The notes beneath the pieces were generated by a model. The model searched no databases. It worked only from the letters and a program-made list of their open reading frames with translations, and was not told where the DNA came from. From positions 2,542,001-2,606,000 of the forward strand of contig NZ_CP064266.1 in assembly GCF_022811845.1 (NCBI RefSeq): a stretch of 64,000 nt of DNA. The letters are read 5' to 3'. The stretch's first letter is position 1. The number at the start of each line of letters is the position of its first letter. This document shows, in pieces, positions 53,740 to 63,616 of this stretch. Position numbers and translations under genes: made by a program. This DNA is from Bacillus pseudomycoides (GTDB lineage: Bacteria > Bacillota > Bacilli > Bacillales > Bacillaceae_G).

Positions 53740-56700
53740 TAGAGAATTGGCCACAAAAGCCTGAAGGTAGTCAATGGACGGATGATCAATGGAAGGCAGT
53801 TGTCAGAGATGGCCGTGATATTTTAGTCGCGGCGGCAGCTGGGTCGGGAAAGACAGCTGTACTTGTAGAAAGAATTATTCGCAAAATTATTAATGCCGAG
53901 AATCCAGTAGATGTAGATCGTCTGCTTGTCGTAACATTTACAAATGCAGCAGCGCAAGAGATGAAGAACAGAATTGGCGAAGCGTTAGAAAAAGTATTAA
54001 TTGATGAGCCAGGATCACAGCACATTCGGAAGCAGCTTAGTTTATTAAATAAAGCATCGATTTCAACGATTCACTCGTTCTGTTTGCAAGTCATTCGAAC
54101 ATATTATTATATGCTCGACGTTGATCCGCGTTTTCGCATTGCAAACCAGACAGAAAATGAATTATTAAAAGAAGAAGTATTAGATGACATATTAGAAGAG
54201 GAATATGGCACAGAGGGAAATGATATTTTCTTTGAGCTCGTTGATCGCTATACGAGTGACCGAAGTGATGATGACTTGCAGCGCATGATTTTAGCGCTTC
54301 ATACAGAATCAAGAGCACATCCCGATCCAGAGAAATGGCTGGATAAGCTTGTTGAAGCATATGATGTGGAAGGAAAATCAATTGAAGATTTAACGTATGC
54401 ATCTTATTTATTAGAAGATGTGAAGTTTCAGCTGGAAACTGCTGAAAAGCATGTTCAAAAAGCAATTGAACTTGCTATGCTTCCAGATGGACCAGCACCT
54501 CGCGCGGAGACATTACAAGCGGACATTATGTTACTCGGAACGTTATCCAGTGCAGCGCAGCAGTCTTGGACAAGTGTATATGAAGCGATGCAAAATGTTT
54601 CATGGCAAACGTTAAAGCGCATTAAGAAGAGTGACTACAATGAAGAGATTGTCAAACAAGTAGATTCACTTAGAAATAAAGCAAAAGATGAAGTGAAGAA
54701 ACTACAAGAAGAGTTATTTAGCCGAAAACCAGAAAGTTTTTTACGTGATTTTAAGGAGATGCACCCTGTACTAGAAAAGCTTGTTCAAATTGTAAAAGTA
54801 TTTACAGAGCGCTTCCAAACGATCAAGCGTGATAAAGGAATGGTTGATTTCACAGATTTAGAGCATTTTTGCTTACAAATTTTAAGTGAACGTACAGAAG
54901 AGGGCGAGCTTCGTCCGTCGCCAGTTGCGCTTCAATATCGCAATAAATTTGCTGAAGTACTTGTCGATGAATATCAAGATACAAACTTTGTCCAGGAGTC
55001 GATTATTAAGTTTGTAACGAAAGACTCTGAGCAAGAAGGTAATCTGTTTATGGTTGGTGACGTAAAGCAGTCGATATATCGCTTCCGATTAGCAGAACCT
55101 GGCTTGTTTTTAGGGAAATATAAACGATTTACGCCTGAAGGAATAGACGGCGGTATGAAGATTGATTTAGCGAAAAACTTCCGTAGTCGTCACGAAGTGT
55201 TAGCGGGGACGAACTTTATTTTTAAACAAATTATGGGCGAGACTGTCGGAGAAATCGATTATGATGCCGATGCGGAATTAAAGTTAGGTGCAAGTTATCC
55301 AGAAGGGGAAGATGTAGCAGCCGAGCTTTTATGTATTCATCAGTCTGAGGGGGAAGAATCGGCAGAGGGAGAAGACGGTGTAGAAGTAGAAAAAGCACAG
55401 CTGGAAGCGCGTTTAATGGCCGGGAGAATTAAAGCGATGGTGGATTCAGATTATGAAGTATACGATCGTAAAACAGATAGTATGCGCCCGGTGAAATATC
55501 GTGATTTTGTCATTTTACTACGCTCAATGCCGTGGGCTCCGCAAATTATGGAGGAGTTAAAATTACAAGGTATTCCAGTTTACGCTGAGCTTGCGACGGG
55601 TTATTTTGAAGCAACAGAAGTGACAGTTATGATGAATGTATTTCGCGTAATTGATAATCCAATGCAAGATATTCCGCTTGCTGCTGTACTTCGTTCTCCG
55701 ATTGTTGGATTACATGATGAGGAACTTGCGATGCTTCGTGCTCATGAAAAGAAAGGTTCGTTTTATGAAGTGATGCGTTCCTTCTTACGAGGAGCACCGC
55801 TTGAGGAAGAGGCAGAATTACACGGAAAACTGCAATGGTTTTATAACCTTCTGCAAGGGTGGCGCGAATTTGCACGTCAGCAGTCTCTTTCAGATTTAAT
55901 TTGGAAAGTATATCGTGAGACAGGTTATTACGATTTCGTTGGTGGCCTCCCAGCAGGAAAGCAGCGCCAAGCGAACTTACGTGTATTATACGACCGGGCA
56001 AGGCAGTATGAAGCAACATCTTTCCGCGGTTTATTCCGTTTCCTTCGTTTTATTGAACGTATTTTAGAGCGCGGGGACGATATGGGAACAGCGAGAGCGC
56101 TTGGCGAGCAAGAAGATGTTGTTCGAATTATGACGATTCATAAAAGTAAAGGATTAGAGTTCCCGGTAGTATTTGTAGCGGGACTTGGGCGCCGTTTTAA
56201 TACACAAGATTTAATGAAACGTTTTTTACTGCACAAGGACTTCGGTTTTGGATCGCAGTTTATTGATCCTCGTAAACGAATTAAATATACGACGCTATCA
56301 CAATTAGCCATTAAACGTAAGATGAAGATGGAACTCATTGCCGAAGAGATGCGCGTATTATATGTTGCTTTAACGCGTGCGAAAGAAAAATTGATTTTAA
56401 TTGGTACAGTGAAAGATAAAGAGAAAGAAATGGAAAAGTGGCTTGATGCGCGTGAACATATAGATTGGTTATTACCAGATTACGTTCGTGCAGGGGCATC
56501 TTGTTATTTAGATTGGATTGCCCCATCACTATATAGACATCGTGATAGTGAAATGCTTCTTGAACTTGGACAAGGCAATATACCAAGTGAAATTTATGAA
56601 TACGATGCGAGCTGGAAAGTGGAAGTCGTTGATGGTAACACTTTACTTGCTCCTGAGCCAGTGCAAGAAGAAAAGCAAGAATTGTTAGAAGCGCTTCGTG

Positions 56701-57461
56701 AGAAAAGAGCGGTTCCGCTAGAAAGTGAACGAAAAGAAGAGGTGTATGCTCGTTTAACATGGGAATATGCGCATGAAGGTGCAACAATGCACCGAGCGAA
56801 GCAATCTGTCACGGAGATTAAGCGAAATTATCAATCGGAAGATGGAAGTGATCATGCTTTTATTAAAAAGCTCCGTGCTCCTATAAAGACGCGTCCTCGT
56901 TTTATGGAGAAAAAGGGATTAACCTATGCTGAACGGGGGACAGCCGTCCACGCCGTCATGCAGCATGTGAATCTACAAAAACCGATTACACCAGAAGTCA
57001 TTACAGAACAAATTGCGGAAATGGTAAATAAAGAATTATTAACATTTGAGCAAGCAGAAGAAATTACGATTGATCGTATTGTAGACTTTTTTGATACGGA
57101 TCTAGGTAAGCGTGTATTAGCTGCGAAAAGTGTAGAACGTGAAGTACCATTTACGATGATGCTTTCAGCGGAAGAGGCATATCAAGATTGGCAAGGTCAG
57201 AGCAAAGAATCTGTACTTGTCCAAGGGGTTATTGATTGTATGATAGAAGAGGAAGATGGAATTGTATTAATTGATTTTAAAACAGATACAATTGAAGGGC
57301 GTTTTCCAGGCGGATACGATCAAGCAAGACCTATTTTAGAAGAGCGTTATAAAGTGCAGCTTTCATTGTATGCAAAAGCGCTAGAGAAAAGCTTACATCA
57401 TCCTGTAAAAGAAAAATATTTATACTTCTTTGATGGGAATCACATAGTAAATGTCGATTAA
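53736..57461 (+). CDS. addA: AddA, helicase-nuclease subunit A
   Basis: A 1241-residue SF1 helicase and nuclease, partner of AddB. Walker [17 protein letters not shown] is at about 32-47, Walker [12 protein letters not shown] at about 407-417, then [13 protein letters not shown] and [17 protein letters not shown]. The C-terminal nuclease motif is [12 protein letters not shown]. In B. subtilis addBA is controlled by ComK; comK lies upstream in this window too. Overlap with addB is 4 bp. Confidence 0.97.
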   Translation: MIENWPQKPEGSQWTDDQWKAVVRDGRDILVAAAAGSGKTAVLVERIIRKIINAENPVDVDRLLVVTFTNAAAQEMKNRIGEALEKVLIDEPGSQHIRKQLSLLNKASISTIHSFCLQVIRTYYYMLDVDPRFRIANQTENELLKEEVLDDILEEEYGTEGNDIFFELVDRYTSDRSDDDLQRMILALHTESRAHPDPEKWLDKLVEAYDVEGKSIEDLTYASYLLEDVKFQLETAEKHVQKAIELAMLPDGPAPRAETLQADIMLLGTLSSAAQQSWTSVYEAMQNVSWQTLKRIKKSDYNEEIVKQVDSLRNKAKDEVKKLQEELFSRKPESFLRDFKEMHPVLEKLVQIVKVFTERFQTIKRDKGMVDFTDLEHFCLQILSERTEEGELRPSPVALQYRNKFAEVLVDEYQDTNFVQESIIKFVTKDSEQEGNLFMVGDVKQSIYRFRLAEPGLFLGKYKRFTPEGIDGGMKIDLAKNFRSRHEVLAGTNFIFKQIMGETVGEIDYDADAELKLGASYPEGEDVAAELLCIHQSEGEESAEGEDGVEVEKAQLEARLMAGRIKAMVDSDYEVYDRKTDSMRPVKYRDFVILLRSMPWAPQIMEELKLQGIPVYAELATGYFEATEVTVMMNVFRVIDNPMQDIPLAAVLRSPIVGLHDEELAMLRAHEKKGSFYEVMRSFLRGAPLEEEAELHGKLQWFYNLLQGWREFARQQSLSDLIWKVYRETGYYDFVGGLPAGKQRQANLRVLYDRARQYEATSFRGLFRFLRFIERILERGDDMGTARALGEQEDVVRIMTIHKSKGLEFPVVFVAGLGRRFNTQDLMKRFLLHKDFGFGSQFIDPRKRIKYTTLSQLAIKRKMKMELIAEEMRVLYVALTRAKEKLILIGTVKDKEKEMEKWLDAREHIDWLLPDYVRAGASCYLDWIAPSLYRHRDSEMLLELGQGNIPSEIYEYDASWKVEVVDGNTLLAPEPVQEEKQELLEALREKRAVPLESERKEEVYARLTWEYAHEGATMHRAKQSVTEIKRNYQSEDGSDHAFIKKLRAPIKTRPRFMEKKGLTYAERGTAVHAVMQHVNLQKPITPEVITEQIAEMVNKELLTFEQAEEITIDRIVDFFDTDLGKRVLAAKSVEREVPFTMMLSAEEAYQDWQGQSKESVLVQGVIDCMIEEEDGIVLIDFKTDTIEGRFPGGYDQARPILEERYKVQLSLYAKALEKSLHHPVKEKYLYFFDGNHIVNVD

Positions 57462-57536
57462 AAAGTGAGTGGAATATACATCAAAGTATAAATGTGAAAA
57501 GAGGAAAGATGTAACTTTAGAAAGGAGCTATGTAAA

Positions 57537-57830
57537 ATGGTAGCATCCAAAAAAAGTTTAAGAACTTGCGACAGTGGGCACCAATACTATAAAAGTAGCG
57601 ACTGCCCTTCTTGCCCAATTTGTGAGAAGGAACGAAAACCAGAAAGTGGATTTCTTTCACTTCTCTCGGCACCAGCGAGAAGAGCGTTGGAACATAATGA
57701 AATAACTTCTTTGCAGCGGCTCTCAAAATATAGTGAGAAAGAGATTTTACAGCTGCACGGTATGGGGCCAGCATCTTTACCTAAACTTAGAATGGCTTTG
57801 AAGGAAAGTGGGTTATCATTCAAAGACTAA
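57537..57830 (+). CDS. Zinc-ribbon and HhH (alpha-CTD-like) protein
   Basis: A 97-residue protein. The N-terminal half has Cys and His positions in LRTCDSGHQY and CPSCPICEKE that suggest a zinc ribbon. The C-terminal half (about 45-95) is helix-hairpin-helix, with PARRALEHNEITSLQRLSKY and ILQLHGMGPASLPKLRMAL, as in the C-terminal domain of RNA polymerase alpha. It could bind DNA or contact promoters, but no experiment is known to me. GAAAGGAGC precedes ATG 57537. It lies between addA and gerP, and shares a terminator with gerPF. Confidence 0.75.
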   Translation: MVASKKSLRTCDSGHQYYKSSDCPSCPICEKERKPESGFLSLLSAPARRALEHNEITSLQRLSKYSEKEILQLHGMGPASLPKLRMALKESGLSFKD

Positions 57831-57883
57831 GCAATAAGAATGATTACACTTACTGAAGCGCGAACAAGAAAATCAAAAGAACG

Positions 57884-57918
57884 AAAAAAGTAGGAGACAT
57901 TTCTCCTACTTTTTTTCA
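57884..57918. terminator. Bidirectional terminator
   Basis: 14-bp perfect stem (57884-57897 with 57902-57915), 4-nt loop. It serves the HhH gene and the gerP operon. Confidence 0.9.
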
Positions 57919-58131
57919 TGCTGTTCCAATTTGATCTTGATCCGAAACATCTGAATCAAATGTATTCGTTGCACTGACACCGTTAAATGTATTGACTACA
58001 AAACCAACATTTGATGCTCCTGACCCGTTATATGCCTTTGTATTTTCTTTTGGAGATACATTATAGAAGTCACCTAAGTTAAAAGAGCCATTACTATTTT
58101 GAACAACGAGGTTCCCAACGACAGAGGGCAT
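57916..58131 (-). CDS. gerPF: Spore germination protein GerPF
   Basis: A 71-residue protein starting MPSVVGNLVVQNSNGSFNLG. The central GDFYNVSPKE and the C-terminal NTFNGVSATNTF are typical of GerPF. GerP proteins are made in the mother cell and make the spore coat permeable to germinants. ATG 58131 has TAGGTG 6 nt upstream; the in-frame GTG at 58140 lies within that site. It is the last gene of the operon. Confidence 0.92.
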   Translation of the reverse strand: MPSVVGNLVVQNSNGSFNLGDFYNVSPKENTKAYNGSGASNVGFVVNTFNGVSATNTFDSDVSDQDQIGTA

Positions 58132-58176
58132 GTTATTCACCTACCTAAGCGCGTTTCTTTACCATTACTATATGAT

Positions 58177-58563
58177 TCATTTGTTGAAAGGTTCATCTGT
58201 AATATATTGGCGGATTTGAAGAATACGTGAATTACTAAATACATAGTCAACTGAACCAATTTGAAAGCAAGCAGCATTTAATAAGGAACGAATCGTAACA
58301 TCACCTACTTCAATAAAGGGACATTCATTTATAATATTCATTTTGACATCAGTTGACCGAGTGGGAATTGTGATTTCATCGTCCGTAAAGATTTCATACG
58401 CTTCGAATTTCCCTTCATCTTTTAAATAGTAAGGAATTTCACGATGTACAACGAGAGCTCGACTTTTTAATTCCATTTGGCTTGCATCACCAATTTGAAA
58501 AACACCAGCAATCCCCATAGAGATAACGTTTGCTCGGTGAACAACGGAAATGTGTTGAAGCAT
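58177..58563 (-). CDS. gerPE: Spore germination protein GerPE
   Basis: A 128-residue protein: MLQHISVVHRANVISMGIAG and VFQIGDASQMELKSRALVVH at the N-terminus, IGSVDYVFSNSRILQIRQY at the end. The FQIGD element is shared with other GerP members and with GerPA/PB/PF. ATG 58563 has GGGAGGG upstream; the frame overlaps gerPD if extended to 58599. Fifth gene of the operon. Confidence 0.92.
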   Translation of the reverse strand: MLQHISVVHRANVISMGIAGVFQIGDASQMELKSRALVVHREIPYYLKDEGKFEAYEIFTDDEITIPTRSTDVKMNIINECPFIEVGDVTIRSLLNAACFQIGSVDYVFSNSRILQIRQYITDEPFNK

Positions 58564-58576
58564 AGAGAGCCCTCCC

Positions 58577-58771
58577 TTAACCTGGAGTAGTAGGCACATC
58601 AGTTACAAGAGGTACAAATGGACCTTCAGTAACTGATTCGAAAGGCGTATCGAGAATAGAAGAGAGAATTAAAAGATTCGCATCACCGATTAAAAAAAGC
58701 GCAGATGAAGATACCCCGTTCATTTTGATTTGTCCAACCTTTATTTCACGATTCACAACGGTCCAATTCAT
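58577..58771 (-). CDS. gerPD: Spore germination protein GerPD
   Basis: A 64-residue protein starting MNWTVVNREIKVGQIKMNGV, with the FLIGDANLL element of the family and a Pro-rich end (VPLVTDVPTTPG). ATG 58771 is preceded by AAAGGAGTAAG, which overlaps the end of gerPC; only 6 bp separate the two genes. Fourth gene of the operon. Confidence 0.92.
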   Translation of the reverse strand: MNWTVVNREIKVGQIKMNGVSSSALFLIGDANLLILSSILDTPFESVTEGPFVPLVTDVPTTPG

Positions 58772-58777
58772 ATATAC

Positions 58778-59392
58778 TTACTCCTTTCGGAAATTGCCTG
58801 GTATGTGCTGAATAAAGGAAAGGAATGCTTTATCAATATCTTGTTTCATAGCTTGAATGATTACATCTTTCATATACTGAGGATTTGATGTAATGTCCTC
58901 ATATGGCTGTACTTGTGATAAATAATACGGAAGGCGATGCTCCATTTGTTTTTTTATATCGTCAATCATCATTTGTCGATACATATCATCGAGTGGTGTC
59001 CGCTCTTCTTGTTCAAAATGAAGAATCCTGCTATATGCTTCTTCATCTAAATAGCGATGCATCTCTTGTATAATATCTTGATAAAAATCAGGATTTGTTT
59101 GTGTTTCTGGATTTACTTTTAATGTTTCTGTATCTACTTGAAAATCATCAATTTGTTGACTATGTGCTCCAAATGGATTTAAGCCGATGTTTAATGTGCC
59201 GTTTAAGTTTTCCACTTTTAATTGATCGAATTTATATTCTACTTTTCCTATAGAAGAGGAGGGCCGGCTTTTTAGTTCATCAAGTTCTTCTGTTAGTTTA
59301 CGTACTTGTTCTTCTAACGAATGGATGGTTTCTTGCTGTTTTTGCAGAGCTTGTTGAAATTGTTGTAGGTAAATATATACATCTTGATTCAC
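58778..59392 (-). CDS. gerPC: Spore germination protein GerPC
   Basis: A 204-residue protein, the only large GerP member. An N-terminal coiled coil (about 8-45: QQFQQALQKQQETIHSLEEQ) is followed by GKVEYKFDQLKVENLNGTLN and a helical C-terminus. I chose GTG 59392, since AAAGGAGG lies 9 nt upstream; the frame reaches TTG 59413 across that site. Third gene of the operon. Confidence 0.9.
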   Translation of the reverse strand: MNQDVYIYLQQFQQALQKQQETIHSLEEQVRKLTEELDELKSRPSSSIGKVEYKFDQLKVENLNGTLNIGLNPFGAHSQQIDDFQVDTETLKVNPETQTNPDFYQDIIQEMHRYLDEEAYSRILHFEQEERTPLDDMYRQMMIDDIKKQMEHRLPYYLSQVQPYEDITSNPQYMKDVIIQAMKQDIDKAFLSFIQHIPGNFRKE

Positions 59393-59472
59393 TGTGTGAA
59401 GCCTCCTTTTCAACAGGGAGGGGGTATGCTTGCTCTATATAGTTATGACAAAAATGCCTTAAGAAGAACTCA

Positions 59473-59664
59473 TCATGGTTTAATTGAAATAATTTGTCCT
59501 TTTGATTTTAATGGGCGAAGCGGCTCTGTAAATCCACCAGTATTGGAAAATTTAGATAATGCCTTAATGCTACCGGCAGTTCCAATTTGAAAAACGGATG
59601 ATGTTGTAATACTATCAATTCTGATATTGTTAATGATAATACTTTGCTGTACATAAAAGTTCAC
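59473..59664 (-). CDS. gerPB: Spore germination protein GerPB
   Basis: A 63-residue protein: MNFYVQQSIIINNIRIDSIT and SSVFQIGTAGSIKALSKFSN, with the FQIG element of the family. Start is GTG 59664; GGAGG is 10 nt upstream. Second gene of the operon. An 80-bp gap to gerPC has no other feature. Confidence 0.9.
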   Translation of the reverse strand: MNFYVQQSIIINNIRIDSITTSSVFQIGTAGSIKALSKFSNTGGFTEPLRPLKSKGQIISIKP

Positions 59665-59680
59665 TCATAAGTCGCCTCCT

Positions 59681-59902
59681 TTATGTTGATCCAATTATAG
59701 CTTGATCGATGACGTCTGTATCATTGACTGTCGTTGTACTTTGATAATTGTATACTGAAATGTTTTCACCAACATTAAAAGAACCAGCTCCTGCAAAAGC
59801 ACGAGAGTAACTAATCGGTCTAATTGCAAATACATCTCCAATATGAAAAATACCACTTGATCCAATATTAACGATATGAATATGTCCAACCATTGCTGGC
59901 AT
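59681..59902 (-). CDS. gerPA: Spore germination protein GerPA
   Basis: A 73-residue protein starting MPAMVGHIHIVNIGSSGIFH, with IGDVFAIRPIS and a C-terminus NDTDVIDQAIIGST that resembles GerPF. ATG 59902 has AAAGGTG 6 nt upstream. First gene of gerPABCDEF, 65 bp downstream of a sigma-K-type promoter. Confidence 0.92.
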   Translation of the reverse strand: MPAMVGHIHIVNIGSSGIFHIGDVFAIRPISYSRAFAGAGSFNVGENISVYNYQSTTTVNDTDVIDQAIIGST

Positions 59903-59967
59903 AGCAAACACCTTTCATAAATGAAATTTTTAATGCTGTTAAAGGAACAATAAATATTCTTTTCTAT

Positions 59968-59995
59968 TATTGTATGGGCATTTTTATTAAAATGT
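59968..59995 (-). promoter_or_regulatory. Sigma-K-type promoter of gerP
   Basis: On the minus strand, AC (59995-59994), 17 bp, then CATACAATA (59976-59968). This fits the sigma-K layout AC-N16/17-CATANNNTA. Late mother-cell expression of gerP is established in B. cereus and B. subtilis. Confidence 0.75.
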
Positions 59996-60006
59996 GTTTT
60001 TTTTTC

Positions 60007-60037
60007 AAATAAAAGACACACACTTCATTGTGTGTGT
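60007..60037 (-). terminator. Terminator of the yisI-like gene
   Basis: 8-bp stem (60016-60023 with 60030-60037) with a T-rich exit on the minus strand; overlaps the stop codon. Confidence 0.6.
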
Positions 60038-60204
60038 TCGTCTATCGTATAAGTTGGGACGAAATCTACATCCAAAAGCCAAACAACATTTAAGAGCCTG
60101 TCCAGTTCTTGGCTACAATTCACTGTTTTTTGAGAGGTTATTCCATAGCGCTGCGCAAAATAGATCATTTTTTCACGTTTTTTTTCAATCGCTTGCTCAA
60201 ACAT
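60025..60204 (-). CDS. yisI: Spo0E-family aspartyl-phosphate phosphatase (YisI-like)
   Basis: A 59-residue protein: MFEQAIEKKREKMIYFAQRY, then GITSQKTVNCSQELDRLLNV and a short acidic end. The motif SQELDRLLN is the Spo0E signature (SQELD-L), and the size is typical. Spo0E-type enzymes remove phosphate from Spo0A~P and delay sporulation. GGAG lies 8 nt before ATG 60204. In B. subtilis yisI occupies the same place between gerP and yisK, which supports the name. Confidence 0.85.
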   Translation of the reverse strand: MFEQAIEKKREKMIYFAQRYGITSQKTVNCSQELDRLLNVVWLLDVDFVPTYTIDEHTQ

Positions 60205-60239
60205 AGAATCGGCTCCATCTCTTTATAAATTTTAAGTAT

Positions 60240-60254
60240 ATATGTAGTACATAT
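60240..60254. other. 15-bp perfect palindrome upstream of yisI
   Basis: ATATGTAGTACATAT, centred at 60247. It overlaps a minus-strand TATAAT (60258-60253), so it could be an operator for yisI. The rest of 60207-60425 shows nothing else I can support. Confidence 0.4.
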
Positions 60255-60446
60255 TATACAAAAATTCCATAAAAAAGAAATGCCTTCGATAAAAATAGTA
60301 AAAATTCTACATTTTATTTCAAAATAATATAAGTTGAGTCGAGTAAGTAAAGAATTTTGTAAAAATTAAAACGGATTAGCAGGTTTTTTTTGAAGGAATA
60401 CGAATACAATTACAGTGTATGAGTTTTGGGATGGAGAGTGGAAAGC

Positions 60447-61346
60447 GTGCAATTTGTGACAGTGAAGAAGGAAGAAAAAGTATTTGTCGGTGTTGTGGAT
60501 GAGCAAGAAGAAAAGGTGCTGCATTTGAGAGAAGCACAAAGGCAAAAAGGTGAGAAGATTACAGTTCCTATTACAATGTTAGAGTGTATCGAACAAGGAA
60601 ATGCTTTTATTGAAAAAGCAAAAGAGATTGTAAACTGGGCAAAAGAGAATAAAACAACGGCATATTATCCTCTGCAAGACATTAAAATATTAGCACCTAT
60701 TCCAAGGCCGAGAAAGAATATTCTTTGCGTCGGAAAAAACTATCGTGATCATGCGATAGAGATGGGCGGAGAGGAAGCTGTTCCAAAGGATATTATGATT
60801 TTTACAAAGGCACCAACGACGGTTATTGGAAATGGGGAGAAAATCCACAGTCATCCACATGCGACGAATGAACTAGATTATGAAGGTGAGCTCGCAATTG
60901 TAATTGGAAAACGTGGAAAACAAATTGCGAAAGAGAAGGCGCTTGAATATGTTTTCGGCTATACAATTGTAAATGACGTAACGGCTCGAGATATTCAAAG
61001 AAAACATAAACAATTTTTCTTAGGAAAAAGTTTTGATACATTTTGCCCAATGGGCCCATATTTAGTTCATAAGGCGGGAATTGAAAATCCCAACGAATTA
61101 AACATTGAAACAAAAGTGAACGGGGAAGTTCGTCAAACTTCAAATACTGCAAATATGATGTTTTCAATAGAAGATATTATTTCTATCGTAAGTAAAGGGA
61201 TGACATTAGAGCCTGGGGATATTATTGCGACTGGAACACCAGCGGGAGTTGGGAAGGGATTTACACCGCCAAAGTTTTTACATGCTGGTGATGAAGTTAC
61301 AATTACGGTGCAACATATTGGAACACTTCAAAACGAAGTTAAATAG
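60447..61346 (+). CDS. yisK: Fumarylacetoacetate-hydrolase-family protein YisK
   Basis: About 299 residues, a FAH-fold metal enzyme. The N-terminal part (MQFVTVKKEEKVFVGVVDEQ) leads to the catalytic domain, with ILCVGKNYRDHAIEMGGEEA, DYEGELAIVIGKRGK, YTIVNDVTARDIQ and GDIIATGTPAGVGKG. Glu and Asp in YEGELA and NDVTARD are the metal ligands. YisK of B. subtilis has been linked to oxaloacetate decarboxylation and cell-shape control. GTG 60447 is the likely start, with GGAGAG upstream. Position next to yisI matches B. subtilis. Confidence 0.88.
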   Translation: MQFVTVKKEEKVFVGVVDEQEEKVLHLREAQRQKGEKITVPITMLECIEQGNAFIEKAKEIVNWAKENKTTAYYPLQDIKILAPIPRPRKNILCVGKNYRDHAIEMGGEEAVPKDIMIFTKAPTTVIGNGEKIHSHPHATNELDYEGELAIVIGKRGKQIAKEKALEYVFGYTIVNDVTARDIQRKHKQFFLGKSFDTFCPMGPYLVHKAGIENPNELNIETKVNGEVRQTSNTANMMFSIEDIISIVSKGMTLEPGDIIATGTPAGVGKGFTPPKFLHAGDEVTITVQHIGTLQNEVK

Positions 61347-61821
61347 TAGTTTCTTCATTTGGCTCATCCCTATATTATTTGCATTTCATAATGCTGAGGA
61401 ATATTATTTTTTTCCTGAAATGAAATATTTACAACCAATCCATATGGAAGAGAACATGTGGGAAAAGCAATACTTTTTTATGGCGTTATGTGTCTTAACA
61501 GTTATTGTTGTATTTCTTGTATGTGTTCATTCTATGTGCAAAAAGAAAGTCACACTTTATATATTACTAGTTACACAGGCGATGATTTTTATGAATGGAT
61601 GGTTTCATATAATTGGGGCGATTGTAATAGAAAGATACGTTCCAGGATTGGTAACGGCATTGGTATTGATTATCCCTTTTTCATTGTTTTGGTTTCGGGA
61701 AGGGATAGAAAGTGATTGGTGGAAATTGAAGCATGTGATCGCCTCCTGCGCAGTAGGGGTGTTGCTTCTATTTCCGGTTATCGTGGGTATATTATTTTTT
61801 TCGAAAATGATTGTTTCGTAA
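61318..61821 (+). CDS. HXXEE-motif membrane protein
   Basis: About 167 residues with four to five membrane segments. The name-giving motif is HNAEEYYFFPEM (about residue 23), after a first helix WLIPILFAF. A second His lies in NGWFHIIGA. The family is of unknown function. The frame overlaps the end of yisK by about 29 bp; TTG 61318 is a possible start, with only a weak ribosome binding site, so the start is uncertain. It is probably coupled to yisK. Confidence 0.65.
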   Translation: MEHFKTKLNSSFFIWLIPILFAFHNAEEYYFFPEMKYLQPIHMEENMWEKQYFFMALCVLTVIVVFLVCVHSMCKKKVTLYILLVTQAMIFMNGWFHIIGAIVIERYVPGLVTALVLIIPFSLFWFREGIESDWWKLKHVIASCAVGVLLLFPVIVGILFFSKMIVS

Positions 61822-61823
61822 AA

Positions 61824-61852
61824 CAAGCTGCCTTTTATAAGGCAGCTTGCTT
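61824..61852 (-). terminator. Terminator of rocD
   Basis: 11-bp stem (61824-61834 with 61839-61849) followed on the minus strand by TTTTAC; it may also act on the plus-strand gene. Confidence 0.7.
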
Positions 61853-61855
61853 ACA

Positions 61856-63046
61856 TTAAGATAATACCGCTTTAATTTTTTGGAACGCCCACTCTAAATC
61901 TTCCTCAGAAATAACAAGAGGTGGTGCAATGCGGATTACATTTTCATGTGTTTCTTTACATAAAAGACCAGCTTCTTTTAACTTTTCGCAATATGGACGA
62001 GCAGGCTCGTTCAATTCGATTCCGATAAATAATCCTTTACCACGAATTTCTGTGATCATAGGATTATCAATTTCTTTTAATTGTCCTACTAATTTTTCTC
62101 CTAATTGAAGAGAACGCTCTGTTAATTTCTCATCTAATAAAACGTCAAGAGATGCGATAGAAACAGCACATGCAAGTGGATTACCACCGAACGTAGAACC
62201 GTGAGAACCTGGTTCGAATACGCCTAAAATGTCGCGGTTTGCAGCAACGCAAGAGATTGGGAATACACCGCCGCCAAGTGCTTTACCAAGTATGTACATG
62301 TCAGGAATTACGTTATCCCAATCACATGCAAATAATTTACCTGTACGACCTAAACCTGTTTGGATTTCATCAGCTACAAATAAAACATTCTCTTCTTTAC
62401 AAATATCATATGCTTCTTTTAAGAATCCAGCTGTTGGAATGTTAATACCTGCTTCTCCTTGAATTGGTTCTAAAATAAATGCAGCTGTATTTGGTGTAAT
62501 CGCTGCTTTTAATGCGTCTAAATCACCGTAAGGAATCACAATAATGCCAGGAAGCATTGGTCCAAAGCCGCGCTTGTATTCTTCATTAGATGACATAGAA
62601 ACAGCGCCCATTGTACGACCGTGGAAGTTATCTTCACAAACGATAATTTCAGCTCTATTTGCTTCTACTTTTTTCACATCATATGCCCAGCGACGTGCAG
62701 TTTTGATTGCAGTTTCAACAGCTTCCGCACCTGTATTCATTGGAAGTACCATATCTTTATGTGTTAATTTCGCAACTTTTTCGTACCAAGGACCTAATTG
62801 ATCGCTATGGAAAGCACGAGAAGTTAACGTAACACGGTTTGCTTGATCGATTAACGCATTAATAATTTTTGGATGGCGATGTCCTTGGTTTACCGCAGAA
62901 TATGCACTAAGTAAGTCCATATAGCGATTGCCTTCAGGATCTTCTACCCAAACACCTTCTGCTTTAGAAATAACGATTGGAAGCGGATGATAGTTATGTG
63001 CACCGTATGTGTCTGTTAGTTCGATAATATCTTTTGTTTGAATCAT
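61856..63046 (-). CDS. rocD: Ornithine aminotransferase
   Basis: A 396-residue PLP enzyme that converts ornithine and 2-oxoglutarate to glutamate semialdehyde and glutamate in arginine breakdown. It shows the class III pattern [20 protein letters not shown], the pyrophosphate/PLP site [20 protein letters not shown] and the Schiff-base Lys in [26 protein letters not shown] precedes ATG 63046. A minus-strand TATAAT lies at 63100-63095. It stands alone, without other roc genes nearby. Confidence 0.95.
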   Translation of the reverse strand: MIQTKDIIELTDTYGAHNYHPLPIVISKAEGVWVEDPEGNRYMDLLSAYSAVNQGHRHPKIINALIDQANRVTLTSRAFHSDQLGPWYEKVAKLTHKDMVLPMNTGAEAVETAIKTARRWAYDVKKVEANRAEIIVCEDNFHGRTMGAVSMSSNEEYKRGFGPMLPGIIVIPYGDLDALKAAITPNTAAFILEPIQGEAGINIPTAGFLKEAYDICKEENVLFVADEIQTGLGRTGKLFACDWDNVIPDMYILGKALGGGVFPISCVAANRDILGVFEPGSHGSTFGGNPLACAVSIASLDVLLDEKLTERSLQLGEKLVGQLKEIDNPMITEIRGKGLFIGIELNEPARPYCEKLKEAGLLCKETHENVIRIAPPLVISEEDLEWAFQKIKAVLS

Positions 63047-63195
63047 GATTGTTCCCCCTTTTGTTATTACAAGAAGTTTATAAATACTCTAAATATTATA
63101 TCATTTAAATTGGAAAAAGCGAAATATTTCCTGAAAAGAAATGGACATGGTATCATATAAAATGAAAAAGTGTGAAAAAGAGGAGGTAGGGTTAC

Positions 63196-63561
63196 ATGAC
63201 ACACATGCATATTACAGCGTGGGCATTAGGGCTCATTTTATTCTTTGTGGCGTATTCAATGTATACGGCTGGGAGAAAAGGTAAAGGCGTACATATGGGG
63301 CTTCGTCTTCTGTATATCATCATCATTGTAACAGGATTCTTACTGTATCAAGGTATTATGAAAACAGCAACAGGGAATGTACATATGTGGTATGGCTTAA
63401 AAATGCTAGTTGGCGTTTGGGTGATTGCTGCAATGGAAATGATTCTTGTGAAAACGAGCAAGAAAAAACCAGCAGGGGCGTTTTGGGTTCAATTTATTAT
63501 TGCACTTGTAGTTGTATTATATCTTGGATTACGATTACCACTTGGACTTGATCTATTTTAG
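63196..63561 (+). CDS. yisL: YisL-family (UPF0344) membrane protein
   Basis: A 121-residue protein with four membrane helices. Start [20 protein letters not shown] and the segment [20 protein letters not shown] fit YisL. Function is unknown. GAGGAGG lies 11 nt before ATG 63196. In B. subtilis it follows yisK; here rocD and the HXXEE gene are placed between them. Confidence 0.88.
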   Translation: MTHMHITAWALGLILFFVAYSMYTAGRKGKGVHMGLRLLYIIIIVTGFLLYQGIMKTATGNVHMWYGLKMLVGVWVIAAMEMILVKTSKKKPAGAFWVQFIIALVVVLYLGLRLPLGLDLF

Positions 63562-63567
63562 TAAAGG

Positions 63568-63616
63568 AAAACCACCTTATTTTACTCATAATGAGAGAAA
63601 TAGGGTGGTTTTTTTA
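63568..63616 (+). terminator. Terminator after yisL
   Basis: Stem of about 15 bp with a bulge (63568-63583 with 63598-63612) followed by a T-run that merges with the start of a repeat. Confidence 0.8.

Noticed and set aside
56335..56787. Minus-strand frame of 150 codons inside addA
   Set aside because: Antisense shadow of a conserved helicase region, with no signals.
59384..59590. Plus-strand frame between gerPC and gerPB
   Set aside because: It runs antisense across the gerPB gene and shows no recognisable domain.
59994..60206. Plus-strand frame of 70 codons opposite yisI
   Set aside because: It is the antisense of a Spo0E-like gene with a clear signature and ribosome binding site.
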